From: Gemmatimonadota bacterium
GTDB lineage: Bacteria > Latescibacterota > UBA2968 > UBA8231
NCBI GenBank assembly: GCA_018673255.1
Contig: JABHDC010000126.1
Span: 30,550 to 94,549, forward strand
Length of the DNA: 64,000 nt
Reading direction: 5' to 3'
Below, piece by piece: positions 19,427-27,824 of the stretch (position 1 is the stretch's first letter; every line of letters starts with the position of its first letter). A program made the translations under genes and the position numbers. The notes beneath the pieces are model-generated. The model searched no databases and was not told the DNA's origin. It saw only the letters and a list, made by a program, of their open reading frames with translations.

Positions 19427-20358
19427 TCGATCACCTCCACGTCGAGGGCGGCGAGTCTCTCGTCCGCGGCAGATTTCCCTTCCGCGTCGAGCCAGTCGTG
19501 GATCAGGTGATACAGCTGGATCCAGTGCTTCTCCCAGTACTTGCGCGGCGTGGAACGACCGACTCGCGTCAGCCGCGGCCCGCCGTTGACGGGTAGTACG
19601 GGGATGTTGGCTGCCGCCATCTCGGCGGCGTCCCGCAGGATCTGGCCGTACCGGCCCTCGCCAAAGGCGGCGATCTGATCGTATCGCGGTCCGTGGATGC
19701 GCAGGTAGTCAGCCATGCGCCGGGCGAGAATCGGGCGGCTGGAGGTGTAGCGGTCATCCCCGAATTCCTTGACGCCGATGCTGCGCACATTGGCTGGGTA
19801 GACATCCTGCAGGTCGTAGGGCACCGGGCCGATACGACTCGCCAGCACCACGACGTGGACCGGGCAGCGGATCATCTCCGTGCCTGGATCCCAACCCGTC
19901 GCCGTAGCGATTGCCCGTCGAATCGATGCATGCGACGGCGATGATGTGAAGGGACGCCGGACGGAACACTGCACCATCACGAGCCACCGCTTGCCAGGAG
20001 GCGGTTCGTAGGGGTCGGTGATGTAGTCGTGGAATGCCGCTGTCGCCGTGCCTGTTAGCTCGAAATCGTCACCGATGTCCGCTTCCAGGGCCTTCATCCG
20101 CTCAAGGAATTCCTGGCGCGGCCCCCGGGCACGCCTGTCGGCTTCGTCACGCCAGCGGGCCGCCCAGCCGAAGCTCTGTCCCGCGCCCGGCACAAGCTCA
20201 CCGCCAACGACGAGTCCCTCGCCTACCAGATCTTCGAGGGCAGCCCGCGTCGCCGCCGCCGACAGACCACACTCGCGTGCTAACTCCTTCGCAGACAGGG
20301 GCGCATCGGCCTGCAGCAGCGTCGTGGTGAGAAGATGTCTGTCTTCGGCGTTTGGCAT
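19423..20358 (-). CDS. Winged-helix plus DUF5591 (ArcS-like) domain protein
   Basis: A 311-residue protein. Residues 1-60 form a likely winged-helix (LTTTLLQADAPLSAKELARE, then VGEGLVVGGELV). The rest carries signs of the DUF5591 domain known from archaeosine synthase: VMVQCSVRRPFTSSPSH, then VVVLASRIGPVPYDLQDVYP and YDQIAAFGEGRYGQIL. In archaea this domain belongs to tRNA base-modifying proteins; what it does with a winged helix in a bacterium is not known to me. Its stop overlaps the start of the Lhr helicase gene. The DUF5591 assignment is from motif memory and is moderately sure. Confidence 0.65.
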   Translation of the reverse strand: MPNAEDRHLLTTTLLQADAPLSAKELARECGLSAAATRAALEDLVGEGLVVGGELVPGAGQSFGWAARWRDEADRRARGPRQEFLERMKALEADIGDDFELTGTATAAFHDYITDPYEPPPGKRWLVMVQCSVRRPFTSSPSHASIRRAIATATGWDPGTEMIRCPVHVVVLASRIGPVPYDLQDVYPANVRSIGVKEFGDDRYTSSRPILARRMADYLRIHGPRYDQIAAFGEGRYGQILRDAAEMAAANIPVLPVNGGPRLTRVGRSTPRKYWEKHWIQLYHLIHDWLDAEGKSAADERLAALDVEVIE

Positions 20359-20516
20359 GGCGATCGGCTCAGTGTGTCACTGAGGAGTACCAAGGCTCTT
20401 CGGGCGCACCCGGTCAAGCGCCGGAACTACTGAGCCAGATAGGCCCTGATCTGCCGCCGAACATTCTGCTGGAACTCAGGCAGAGTCACCAATCCATTCC
20501 TTACCCTCGCGCACGA

Positions 20517-22871
20517 CTACCTGAGCAGGAGCGTCTTGGCTGTCTGAACGAAATTGGGGCTCCGCAGCCGAAGCAGATAGACGCCGCTGGCCATATTCCT
20601 TCTGGCGGCATCGGTACCATCCCACCGCACCTGATGGTGGCCCGCAGCCTTTGGCCCCCGGACGAGGACTTTGATGCGCTGGCCGAGAAGGTCGTATACC
20701 GAGACCTCAACATCCATGTCGTCGGGGATGACGTAGGGGATCAGCGTATCGGCATTGAATGGATTCGGATAACTCGGCTTCAGTTCGAGCGATTCAGGCG
20801 TCTCGTGATGCACGCCTTCGACTGAAGTAGCCGCCGATGCGTCCGCTCGTCGGTCGTCCTGGTAGAGACCCATCGATGCCACGGGCAATGTCTCGAATCC
20901 TATCCTGGCAACAGCTTCCGGATCTCTGAATTCCAGGTTGAGGGGCCGACCATCCTCATCCTTGTGGAGGGTGACCCAGTCGGGCTCATCATCGAAAACG
21001 AGATTGTCCTCGATGGTCTGATAGTGTTTGGTCTCAGCGTTGATGTCATTCCATCGGCCACCGGCGCTGATGTTGCCGCGAAACACGTTGCGCTTGGGGA
21101 TGTTGGGTTCGTCTTCGAGAATGCCGGGTAGATGGGGATACCGTTCGCTCCACAACTGGTTCTGATAGGGCATGTCGTGAAGACGGGTCCGTAGCGACCA
21201 ATTCTCATCGTCCGTCTGTTCCTTCTGCCAACCCATGCCACGATTGTCCAGGTGTGCCGCCTTCCTGCTGGCGATGAAGACATTGTTCGTTACCACATTG
21301 TCGTCGCCCCCGCCGATGAAGACCGAGTAGGATGTGCGCTCGAACAGATTACCATGGATCGTCTGACCACAGAGTTGATCGTCCAGGTAGATCGTCATGC
21401 CGCCAAATCCGGTGGATCCGGCAATGTCATGCCAGTAGTTGTACCGCAGGATCGTGCCTCGCTGGGTCCAGTCGCGCCCCACGTAGTAGGCGCCAGCGTC
21501 ACCACTTTCATAGATGACGTCGTGGACTTCGTTGTACTCCACCAGGTGATCGTTGCCCTTGGCAGACAGAGCCATGTGGGGCCCATCATGGATCAGGTTG
21601 TGGGCGATACGATTCCCCACACCTGAAATGGCGATGGCAGACTTGTAGGTGCGTGCCCGTCGCGAGAAGTGATGGACGTGATTGTTCTCGGCATTGTGGT
21701 GAGCTGGCACCAGTGTCGGCCGGTCTCCACCACTCATGGAGATGCCGCCTTCGCCGCAGTGGTAGATGTTGCAGCCGTAGACCTCATGCTCGATCCCGCC
21801 CTCGATGTCGATCCCTCGGTGGCCGGTGTTGCGGATCGTGCTGCCGACGATTCGTATGTCTTCACCGCCATCCACACTGATGGCCGTGGCGCGACACGCC
21901 TCGAAGGTGATGCCGCGGAAGGTGACGTGAGCCAGATTCTGCGCCCTCAGGAGGCCTTCCGCCATCGAGAGCACTGCCGTTCCCTGCGCAGTGGGTGGCC
22001 AGAAGTAGAGCAGTCCGGACTCGCGGTCGAGGTAGTATTCGCCCGGCGTGTCCAGCTCACTGAGCAGGTTGTATCCGTACCAACGCGTCTTGCTCGGAGC
22101 GATGGTGAAGCGCAGTTCGACATCCGGGGATCGCAGAAGGACTCGATTGGGTCCGTCAATCTCGACGATGGGCTCGAAGATCTCCGCCCAGTCGAATTGC
22201 CAGTAGGCGAGAATCCATGGATCGGACTCATCCTCCCACTGAGCTACGCGATCCGTATCGACGGTGACACGTCGCGTGCCATCGAGTCCGGTGGCGCCAC
22301 GAAATCCCTCATTTGGCCAGCGAGCCAGGACCATGGGTTCATCGTTCCAGAATAACTCGGCCTCAGCTCGCAAACTGCCGATTGCGAATCCATGTGTGGT
22401 GAGTTGTCCGAAATCGTTGATCCCCTGGCTATCCAGATGGGCGACACGCACGTGAGGCAATGAGGCTGCTGGCAGACGCCGCCGGACATCCAGATCTGTG
22501 ACTTCCTGCCAGCCAGTGACCTGTCGGCCCGCACTGAAGCGGACCTCCTGCCCGGGTATCCCACGGTAGGTGATGCGCGCGCTGGGGCTCCCCGAATCTG
22601 CAGCCCTGAATGTGACCGGTCGGGTGAATGGGTAGGTGCCGGCCGCGAACAAGACGGTCACCGGTTCACCGGGCTCCCTTATCTGTGAGACCCGCTGCCG
22701 CGCGCCTTCCAGGCTCGCCAGTGGCTGGTCCACCGTCCCCGGGTTGTCATCCATCCCATGAGGATGCACGTGCAGAATGATCTCGGATGACCCCAATGAC
22801 GCAGTAGCTATGACCATAACGAGAGCTGTAAGGAGATCGACAACGACACTTCTCGTGTTGATGGGTCTCAT
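20517..22871 (-). CDS. Secreted right-handed parallel beta-helix protein with FlgD/T9SS-like tail
   Basis: A 784-residue exported protein. The N-terminus has a signal peptide (VVVDLLTALVMVIATASLGSSE). Residues 33-130 look like the pectate-lyase-type start (DNPGTVDQPLASLEGARQRV, FAAGTYPFTRPVTF), and the middle has repeated short strands with Asn/His turns (for example NNHVHHFSRRARTYKS, YNEVHDVIYESGDAGAYY) typical of right-handed beta-helices that bind or cleave polysaccharides. The last 75 residues have SYPNPFNADTLIPYVIP and end in strands like a FlgD Ig/type IX sorting tail (VSVYDLLGQRIKVLV, GVYLLRLRS). It probably acts outside the cell or on its surface. The specific enzyme activity, if any, is unknown. 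Confidence 0.85.
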   Translation of the reverse strand: MRPINTRSVVVDLLTALVMVIATASLGSSEIILHVHPHGMDDNPGTVDQPLASLEGARQRVSQIREPGEPVTVLFAAGTYPFTRPVTFRAADSGSPSARITYRGIPGQEVRFSAGRQVTGWQEVTDLDVRRRLPAASLPHVRVAHLDSQGINDFGQLTTHGFAIGSLRAEAELFWNDEPMVLARWPNEGFRGATGLDGTRRVTVDTDRVAQWEDESDPWILAYWQFDWAEIFEPIVEIDGPNRVLLRSPDVELRFTIAPSKTRWYGYNLLSELDTPGEYYLDRESGLLYFWPPTAQGTAVLSMAEGLLRAQNLAHVTFRGITFEACRATAISVDGGEDIRIVGSTIRNTGHRGIDIEGGIEHEVYGCNIYHCGEGGISMSGGDRPTLVPAHHNAENNHVHHFSRRARTYKSAIAISGVGNRIAHNLIHDGPHMALSAKGNDHLVEYNEVHDVIYESGDAGAYYVGRDWTQRGTILRYNYWHDIAGSTGFGGMTIYLDDQLCGQTIHGNLFERTSYSVFIGGGDDNVVTNNVFIASRKAAHLDNRGMGWQKEQTDDENWSLRTRLHDMPYQNQLWSERYPHLPGILEDEPNIPKRNVFRGNISAGGRWNDINAETKHYQTIEDNLVFDDEPDWVTLHKDEDGRPLNLEFRDPEAVARIGFETLPVASMGLYQDDRRADASAATSVEGVHHETPESLELKPSYPNPFNADTLIPYVIPDDMDVEVSVYDLLGQRIKVLVRGPKAAGHHQVRWDGTDAARRNMASGVYLLRLRSPNFVQTAKTLLLR

Positions 22872-23002
22872 TACTCTTGCTTGGATGGGAGACAGATTGG
22901 TTTGGGAAGTTCACAAGTAGCGCGGTAGGCTGTGCCGGTGGGCGAAGCAGCCCTGCCGGTGCAACTGATAGACCTGGAGCATCTTGTTGGCGACGTCCAT
23001 GG

Positions 23003-23021
23003 GCTCTCGCTATACGAAAGC
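23003..23021 (-). terminator. Hairpin overlapping the first fliG stop
   Basis: GCTCTCG (23003-23009) pairs with CGAAAGC (23015-23021) with one G-T wobble and a five-base loop; the loop contains the stop codon. No T-run follows on the minus strand, so it is a weak candidate. Confidence 0.25.
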
Positions 23022-24050
23022 GTCGTCCGCATCGCCCTTCACGATCGTCACCTGGCCCTGCTCCTCCAGTTGGCGAACCTGTTGCACGATGCGCAGCTGT
23101 ACCTCTTCGACCTCACTCAGACGCATGGGGGCGAGAAACTCCATCTCCTCAACGAACATTGATCGTACACGTTCCGACATGTTGGCGAGAAACCTGCTTT
23201 TCAACTCGTCATCCGCCGCCTTCAGGCCAACGATGAGATCTTTCTGTTCCACATTCTGCAGTATCAACTGCAATTCGCGGTCGGTGAGCTTGGCGATGTC
23301 GGCGAAGGTGAACATCAGATTGCGCACCGCCTCGGCGACCTCTGGGTCGTGTCCGTCCAACTGATCCAGCACATTCTTCTCGGTTGTCGAACCGATGAGA
23401 TTGAGGATGTCAGCCACGACCTTGGGGCCACCCACATCCTGGTTACCGCCCAGGATGTCGCGCAGGCTGGCCTCCAACGATTCTTCGATCTCCTTGAGGA
23501 CTGCCGGCGTGATGTTCTCCATCGTGGATATACGATAGGCTACATCCGCCTGCACCCGTTCGGGAAGCTGCGACAGAATGCCGGCGGCCTGCGCAGAATC
23601 CAGTTGCGACAGGATCAACGCAATGGTCTGCGGGTGTTCATGAGAGATGAAGGGGGCTACTTGCTCGGGAGCAACGTTCTTGAGCATGTAGAATCCGGAA
23701 GAGACGGTATTGGCAACGCGGTCGAGGATCTCCTGCGCCTTGCGTGGCCCCACGGCCCGCTCGAGGGCCCCCCGGGCGAAGTCCATGCCCCCTTGGGCAA
23801 CCCATTCCCCGGCGAGCAGATTCTGTTCGAATTCCTCCAGGACCTTGTCCTGCACCTCGACGCTGACCGTCTTGAGGTTCGCCACGGCCTGAGTGATCTC
23901 TTCGATCTCGTAGTCGGAGAGAAACTTCATCGTATCCCCGGCCGTCTCCTGTCCGAGGGTGATGAAGAGAATGGCCATCTTCTGCATCGCTGACAGTTCT
24001 TCTTCCGCCTGATCATCGGGATCGACGCGCTTCTTGTCATACTCTGTCAT
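23010..24050 (-). CDS. fliG: Flagellar motor switch protein FliG, first orphan copy
   Basis: A 346-residue protein of normal FliG length. The N-terminal domain (AILFITLGQETAGDTMKFLS), the middle domain with the EHPQT motif (ISHEHPQTIALILSQL) and the C-terminal charged helix (FADIAKLTDRELQLIL ... NMSERVRSMFVEEM) are complete, including the charged residues that contact the stator. FliG forms the cytoplasmic switch ring with FliM/FliN and turns stator force into rotation. No other flagellar gene lies near it. A second copy at 51535-52581 is over four fifths identical by eye. The start is the ATG with TEYDKKRVDPDD, a charged tail that differs from the other copy. Confidence 0.95.
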   Translation of the reverse strand: MTEYDKKRVDPDDQAEEELSAMQKMAILFITLGQETAGDTMKFLSDYEIEEITQAVANLKTVSVEVQDKVLEEFEQNLLAGEWVAQGGMDFARGALERAVGPRKAQEILDRVANTVSSGFYMLKNVAPEQVAPFISHEHPQTIALILSQLDSAQAAGILSQLPERVQADVAYRISTMENITPAVLKEIEESLEASLRDILGGNQDVGGPKVVADILNLIGSTTEKNVLDQLDGHDPEVAEAVRNLMFTFADIAKLTDRELQLILQNVEQKDLIVGLKAADDELKSRFLANMSERVRSMFVEEMEFLAPMRLSEVEEVQLRIVQQVRQLEEQGQVTIVKGDADDAFV

Positions 24051-24205
24051 GGCCAGTTCTCACAGTCTGGGTCACTCGTCGCCTGGAAACTTAGGTCTGC
24101 CTGCGCCCTGCTTGCGTTGCCTGGCAAGCGACCATCTCAGTCACTGATTGGTCCCAACCTCAAGCACAGCGATCGTTCCGCCATCACCGGCCAAACAGCC
24201 CGGCG

Positions 24206-26368
24206 TCAGATCCAGAAGATCGGATTGCTCACAGTGCCGGTAAGATAGTCCACTACGAGCCAGCCGCCGCTGATGAACATGCGGCCCACAATCAGCCCCA
24301 GGAAGAAATCTCGAGATCGTGTGAAGAGGTCGGCGCCACCGTATTTCAGGATGATGACCTTGATCAGCCAGGCGAAGAAGATGCTGAACCACATCCAGTC
24401 GACGACCCAGCTGGTCATGATGGGGAAGCCAATGGGATGCAGGGGCCACCAGAGGAAACGCTGACGGATCCAGGTCAGGCCCAGCATGGCGCCGGCACCG
24501 AGGCCGGTGAAACCGAGTCCCGGCCAGTATGTGGGATCCAGCTCGAGGCCATGGACGGCAGTGCGGGCGATGACGGCGGGCATACTCTTGAAGAACCAGC
24601 CACTGGTGTTGATGCCGCCATCGCGATAGGCCAGGGCCAGCACGGTGTAGAGTGACCCGGCCATGCCTAAGAAGATGGCGATCGCAATTGCCTGAGAGAC
24701 GATGCGGCGGCTGTTCGTGTTCATGCCCTCGATCAGCTTCAGTCCATTGGCGACGACGCCCATGAGGAAGACGCGAATGTCGGCGGCAAAGATGTAACCG
24801 AGGGAGAAGGTGGTGACCGCCTTCACGCCGATGAGTTTTCCACCCAGGCCATAGATCATGAAGTCACTGGCATTCATGGGTGTGATGATGGCGGCCACGC
24901 CGGACTCGGCCACGACGCGGGACAGGCCGGTGAAGATCGTCATGAGCAGGGCGATGTAGAGGACACTGGCCCACAGTGGTGTGCCCAGATAGACGAACCA
25001 GCCCACCATGACGATGAGGCCGATGAGCAGCCCACCCACGGCGGCTCGGTAGGACATGATCTCATCGTCGTCGCTCAGTTTGGAGTCTCGGCCAAGGAAG
25101 CTGAGCCAGACTTCCCGCAGGTGTTCTCGACCGACCCACAAGCCGATGAGGACAAAGACGACCAGCGCTCCAAGTCCCTGGTAGTTGATCAACTCCGTGA
25201 CCCGGACAGACCAGACGTCCTGTTGTTTGGTCACGCCATTGGCGATGAGGAGCGCCTTCTCAAGCTTCGACAGCAGGGCGAATCCCCAGATGCCCATGGC
25301 GATATCGGGTCCGATGAGATAACTGAAGCCGACGACGGCAAAACTCAGCGTCATGTTGAGTGACTGGCCGAAGCCGAGGGGGATCGTCCAGGCCGTGGGG
25401 ATGATCGGGAAACCACCCAGGTACTTGTTGAGGCCTGTGAACAGGCCCACCAGGATCGGTAGTGCCGCGCCGGCCCACATGGCCTTGCTGCGGAAGAAGG
25501 GATTCACCGCCCGGTCGGGATCTTCACCACGGATCATGACCTGCGCCGCCTGCACCAGCGGATAGGAGAGTCGTTCGCGGTCCATCCACTGGCGTCGCAG
25601 GATGACGACGGTGCAGACCATGGCCAGATACAGGCCGATCAGGAAGATTCCCCACATGCCCATGGGCCGCAGCCACACCGACCACGGAATGGTGAAGTTC
25701 GCTGTGCCGAAACCTTCGAAGAAGGTCGTGTTGCTGGCCCCGTCGTTGACGACGATCTGCGGTGGCAGGTGGGGGATGAGCAACTCCTCCCACTTGTTCT
25801 CCGGATTGGCGTAATAGAAGAAGCCGCTGATGGCCGGCAGGATCGTCTCGCACAATCCCATCGTTGCCAGAGATGCGACGACGACGAGCATGATGTAGAC
25901 GACGATCAGTTCAGAGCGATTCAGCGCCATGTTCCGCCCCGACAGGGCCAGCACGGCATTGGCGGTGAAGGCGACGACGAGGAAGCTGCCGAAGAGCACA
26001 CCCGGTGAGTGCAGGACGAGTGTGCTGTAGGGATAGAAGTGGACGAGCCAGATCACGGCCATCGTGGCGGCACTGGCCATGCCGATCCACGGGCGCCGGG
26101 CCGTGACCTTGAACAGTGAGTTGAGCCCTCCCACCAGCACGAGGAAGAGGAAGATCGCCCCGGGCGTGCTGAAATCGAGGGTCATGTAGCTGCCCTTGAT
26201 AACGATGTCTGCGTAGTTGGCACCCACGGCCAGGAAGAAGGACAGGAAGGAGCCCACGGCCAGGGCACGCCCGGTCAGCGGCTGGTGGTGTTCCTCTTCT
26301 TCTTTGGTGACAGAAACGCCGCGCATAGACAGGTAGCGGCGGAAATCGTCGGGAATGCCAATGCGCAT
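24206..26368 (-). CDS. DUF6785/DUF6784-like polytopic membrane protein
   Basis: A 720-residue integral membrane protein with about 14-16 hydrophobic segments, including LAVGSFLSFFLAVGANYADI near the N-terminus and a conserved-looking extracellular loop FFEGFGTANFTIPWSVW. The overall pattern, with a variable N-terminal half and a transporter-like C-terminal half (SRVVAESGVAAIITPMN, GLTWIRQRFLWWPLHPIGFP), matches a family common in Planctomycetes and related uncultured bacteria and distantly related to OPT transporters. The substrate is unknown. It is divergent from the sigma factor gene, with about 200 bases between them. Family name is given from memory and is not certain. Confidence 0.75.
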   Translation of the reverse strand: MRIGIPDDFRRYLSMRGVSVTKEEEEHHQPLTGRALAVGSFLSFFLAVGANYADIVIKGSYMTLDFSTPGAIFLFLVLVGGLNSLFKVTARRPWIGMASAATMAVIWLVHFYPYSTLVLHSPGVLFGSFLVVAFTANAVLALSGRNMALNRSELIVVYIMLVVVASLATMGLCETILPAISGFFYYANPENKWEELLIPHLPPQIVVNDGASNTTFFEGFGTANFTIPWSVWLRPMGMWGIFLIGLYLAMVCTVVILRRQWMDRERLSYPLVQAAQVMIRGEDPDRAVNPFFRSKAMWAGAALPILVGLFTGLNKYLGGFPIIPTAWTIPLGFGQSLNMTLSFAVVGFSYLIGPDIAMGIWGFALLSKLEKALLIANGVTKQQDVWSVRVTELINYQGLGALVVFVLIGLWVGREHLREVWLSFLGRDSKLSDDDEIMSYRAAVGGLLIGLIVMVGWFVYLGTPLWASVLYIALLMTIFTGLSRVVAESGVAAIITPMNASDFMIYGLGGKLIGVKAVTTFSLGYIFAADIRVFLMGVVANGLKLIEGMNTNSRRIVSQAIAIAIFLGMAGSLYTVLALAYRDGGINTSGWFFKSMPAVIARTAVHGLELDPTYWPGLGFTGLGAGAMLGLTWIRQRFLWWPLHPIGFPIMTSWVVDWMWFSIFFAWLIKVIILKYGGADLFTRSRDFFLGLIVGRMFISGGWLVVDYLTGTVSNPIFWI

Positions 26369-26575
26369 GGGTCAGCTCGCCTCACACGGGTTCGGGCTGG
26401 TGCCGGCAAGATAGTAAATCCGGGCAAGTAGCTCAGGTCCACGTTTTGGGGTTCTTTTTCTTAAGGACCCATAAACCATTCCCGATTCCCTCCGGTCTAA
26501 CGGGCAAGAAGAGACAAGGACCACTCGAGCTGAAGTTGAGTCTCGGTGGCCCTATCACCCTGACCGGATACGCAG

Positions 26576-27205
26576 ATGTCGAAGGCGGCACCGATGAGCT
26601 TGCTCATCGCGGGGGATTGGGAAGATGCAGGACAGACCCCGAGCCTCCAGACGAGCAGCGCCTTGCCCGACTCGATCGAAGAAGAACGCCTGATCGTCGA
26701 CGCCTGTCGGCAGGGGGACGTGCGTGCCTTCGAGCGAGTCTATCGCGAGCACCAGAATGCGCTGTTTGGCGTGGCGTTGCGGATGCTGGGAGGGCAGGAG
26801 GATGCTGAAGATGCCGTCCAGACGACGCTCATCCGGCTCTATCGCAGCATCCGCAACTATCGCTTCGAAGCACGATTGGGTTCCTATCTCATGCGCATCC
26901 TTATCAATGTCTGCTACGACATGCTGAAAACCCGCAAGAAGCACAGCCAAGTCGAGATCGAACCTGTAGAACCGGTTCGTCCCGCGGCTCCCGATCTTCG
27001 TCTGCAACTGGAGGAGGCGATCCTGACGCTTCCGGATCGGATGCGTGCCTGTTTCGTGCTGTTCGCCGTGGAGGGATACGCACAGAGAGAGATCGCTGAA
27101 ATGCTCGATGTCAGAATCGGAACCGTGAAGGCGCAGATCTTCCAGGCCAAAGAGAGGTTGCGCGCGCTGCTGGCCGACCCTGATCAGGGGGAGAGGGCAA
27201 GATGA
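26576..27205 (+). CDS. ECF-type RNA polymerase sigma factor
   Basis: A 209-residue sigma-70 family protein with region 2 (ACRQGDVRAFERVYREHQNA, then EDAEDAVQTTLIRLYRSI) and region 4 (LPDRMRACFVLFAVEGYAQ with the helix-turn-helix REIAEMLDVRIGTVKAQIF). Regions 1 and 3 are absent, as expected of ECF factors. The start is either the ATG at 26576 or the ATG at 26594, which has AAGGCGG about six bases before it. Its last four bases overlap the anti-sigma gene (ATGA), so the pair is coupled. It probably directs transcription of this operon and perhaps other envelope genes in response to a signal sensed by the next protein. Confidence 0.92.
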   Translation: MSKAAPMSLLIAGDWEDAGQTPSLQTSSALPDSIEEERLIVDACRQGDVRAFERVYREHQNALFGVALRMLGGQEDAEDAVQTTLIRLYRSIRNYRFEARLGSYLMRILINVCYDMLKTRKKHSQVEIEPVEPVRPAAPDLRLQLEEAILTLPDRMRACFVLFAVEGYAQREIAEMLDVRIGTVKAQIFQAKERLRALLADPDQGERAR

Positions 27206-27801
27206 GTTGCAACTGGTACGAGCAACGCGAGACGGGTGAACTTGACGAAGAGGCATTCCAGCGTCATGTGAGTGAATGCGATCTCTGCCGTGAGAAGCTG
27301 CGGCAGGACGAGCAGTTGCTGGCACTGGCCGGCGGGCTCAAGCAGCCGACGCCGCCACCCTTCCTGTGGGAACAGATCGAGGTGTCACTCCACGCCGAGA
27401 AGCGCGGCTCTGGTCGTACGTGGATCTATCGCATTGCGGCGGTCCTGGTCGTGAGCCTTGGGATCGGTGGAGCCTACGTCCACTTCGATGCACCGACGCA
27501 GCGGTCGACGTCTTCGAGTCTGTATTCGCCGTCGGCGTTGGAGAAGGTGCGGGACCGGGAGCGTGAATACGTGGCCGCTATCGAAGAGTTGGCGCAGGCC
27601 GCCGGACCTCGTCTCGACGAAATGGATCTGGATCTGATGCTCCTCTACCGGGACAAGATCCAGACGATCGACACGCAGATCGCCCGTTGTCTTGACGCGC
27701 TGCACAACAACCCAGCCAACACACACATTCGCCGCTATCTCTTGCTGGCTTTGCAGGACAAGCGACAGACACTGCAGGAGATCGTGCAACTCGAGTTGTA
27801 G
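27202..27801 (+). CDS. Membrane-bound zinc-finger anti-sigma factor
   Basis: A 199-residue protein. The N-terminal zf-HC2-type motif is His22xxxCys26xxCys29 (HVSECDLC) with Cys3 as a fourth candidate ligand. One membrane helix lies near residues 72-92 (YRIAAVLVVSLGIGGAYV). The extracytoplasmic part is about 105 residues and rich in heptad-like helices (VRDREREYVAAIEELAQ). It would hold the sigma factor at the membrane until a signal acts on the outer domain. Gene overlap with the sigma factor supports the partnership. Confidence 0.9.
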   Translation: MSCNWYEQRETGELDEEAFQRHVSECDLCREKLRQDEQLLALAGGLKQPTPPPFLWEQIEVSLHAEKRGSGRTWIYRIAAVLVVSLGIGGAYVHFDAPTQRSTSSSLYSPSALEKVRDREREYVAAIEELAQAAGPRLDEMDLDLMLLYRDKIQTIDTQIARCLDALHNNPANTHIRRYLLLALQDKRQTLQEIVQLEL

Positions 27802-27824
27802 ATGTTGCACGCAGAAGGAAAAAC

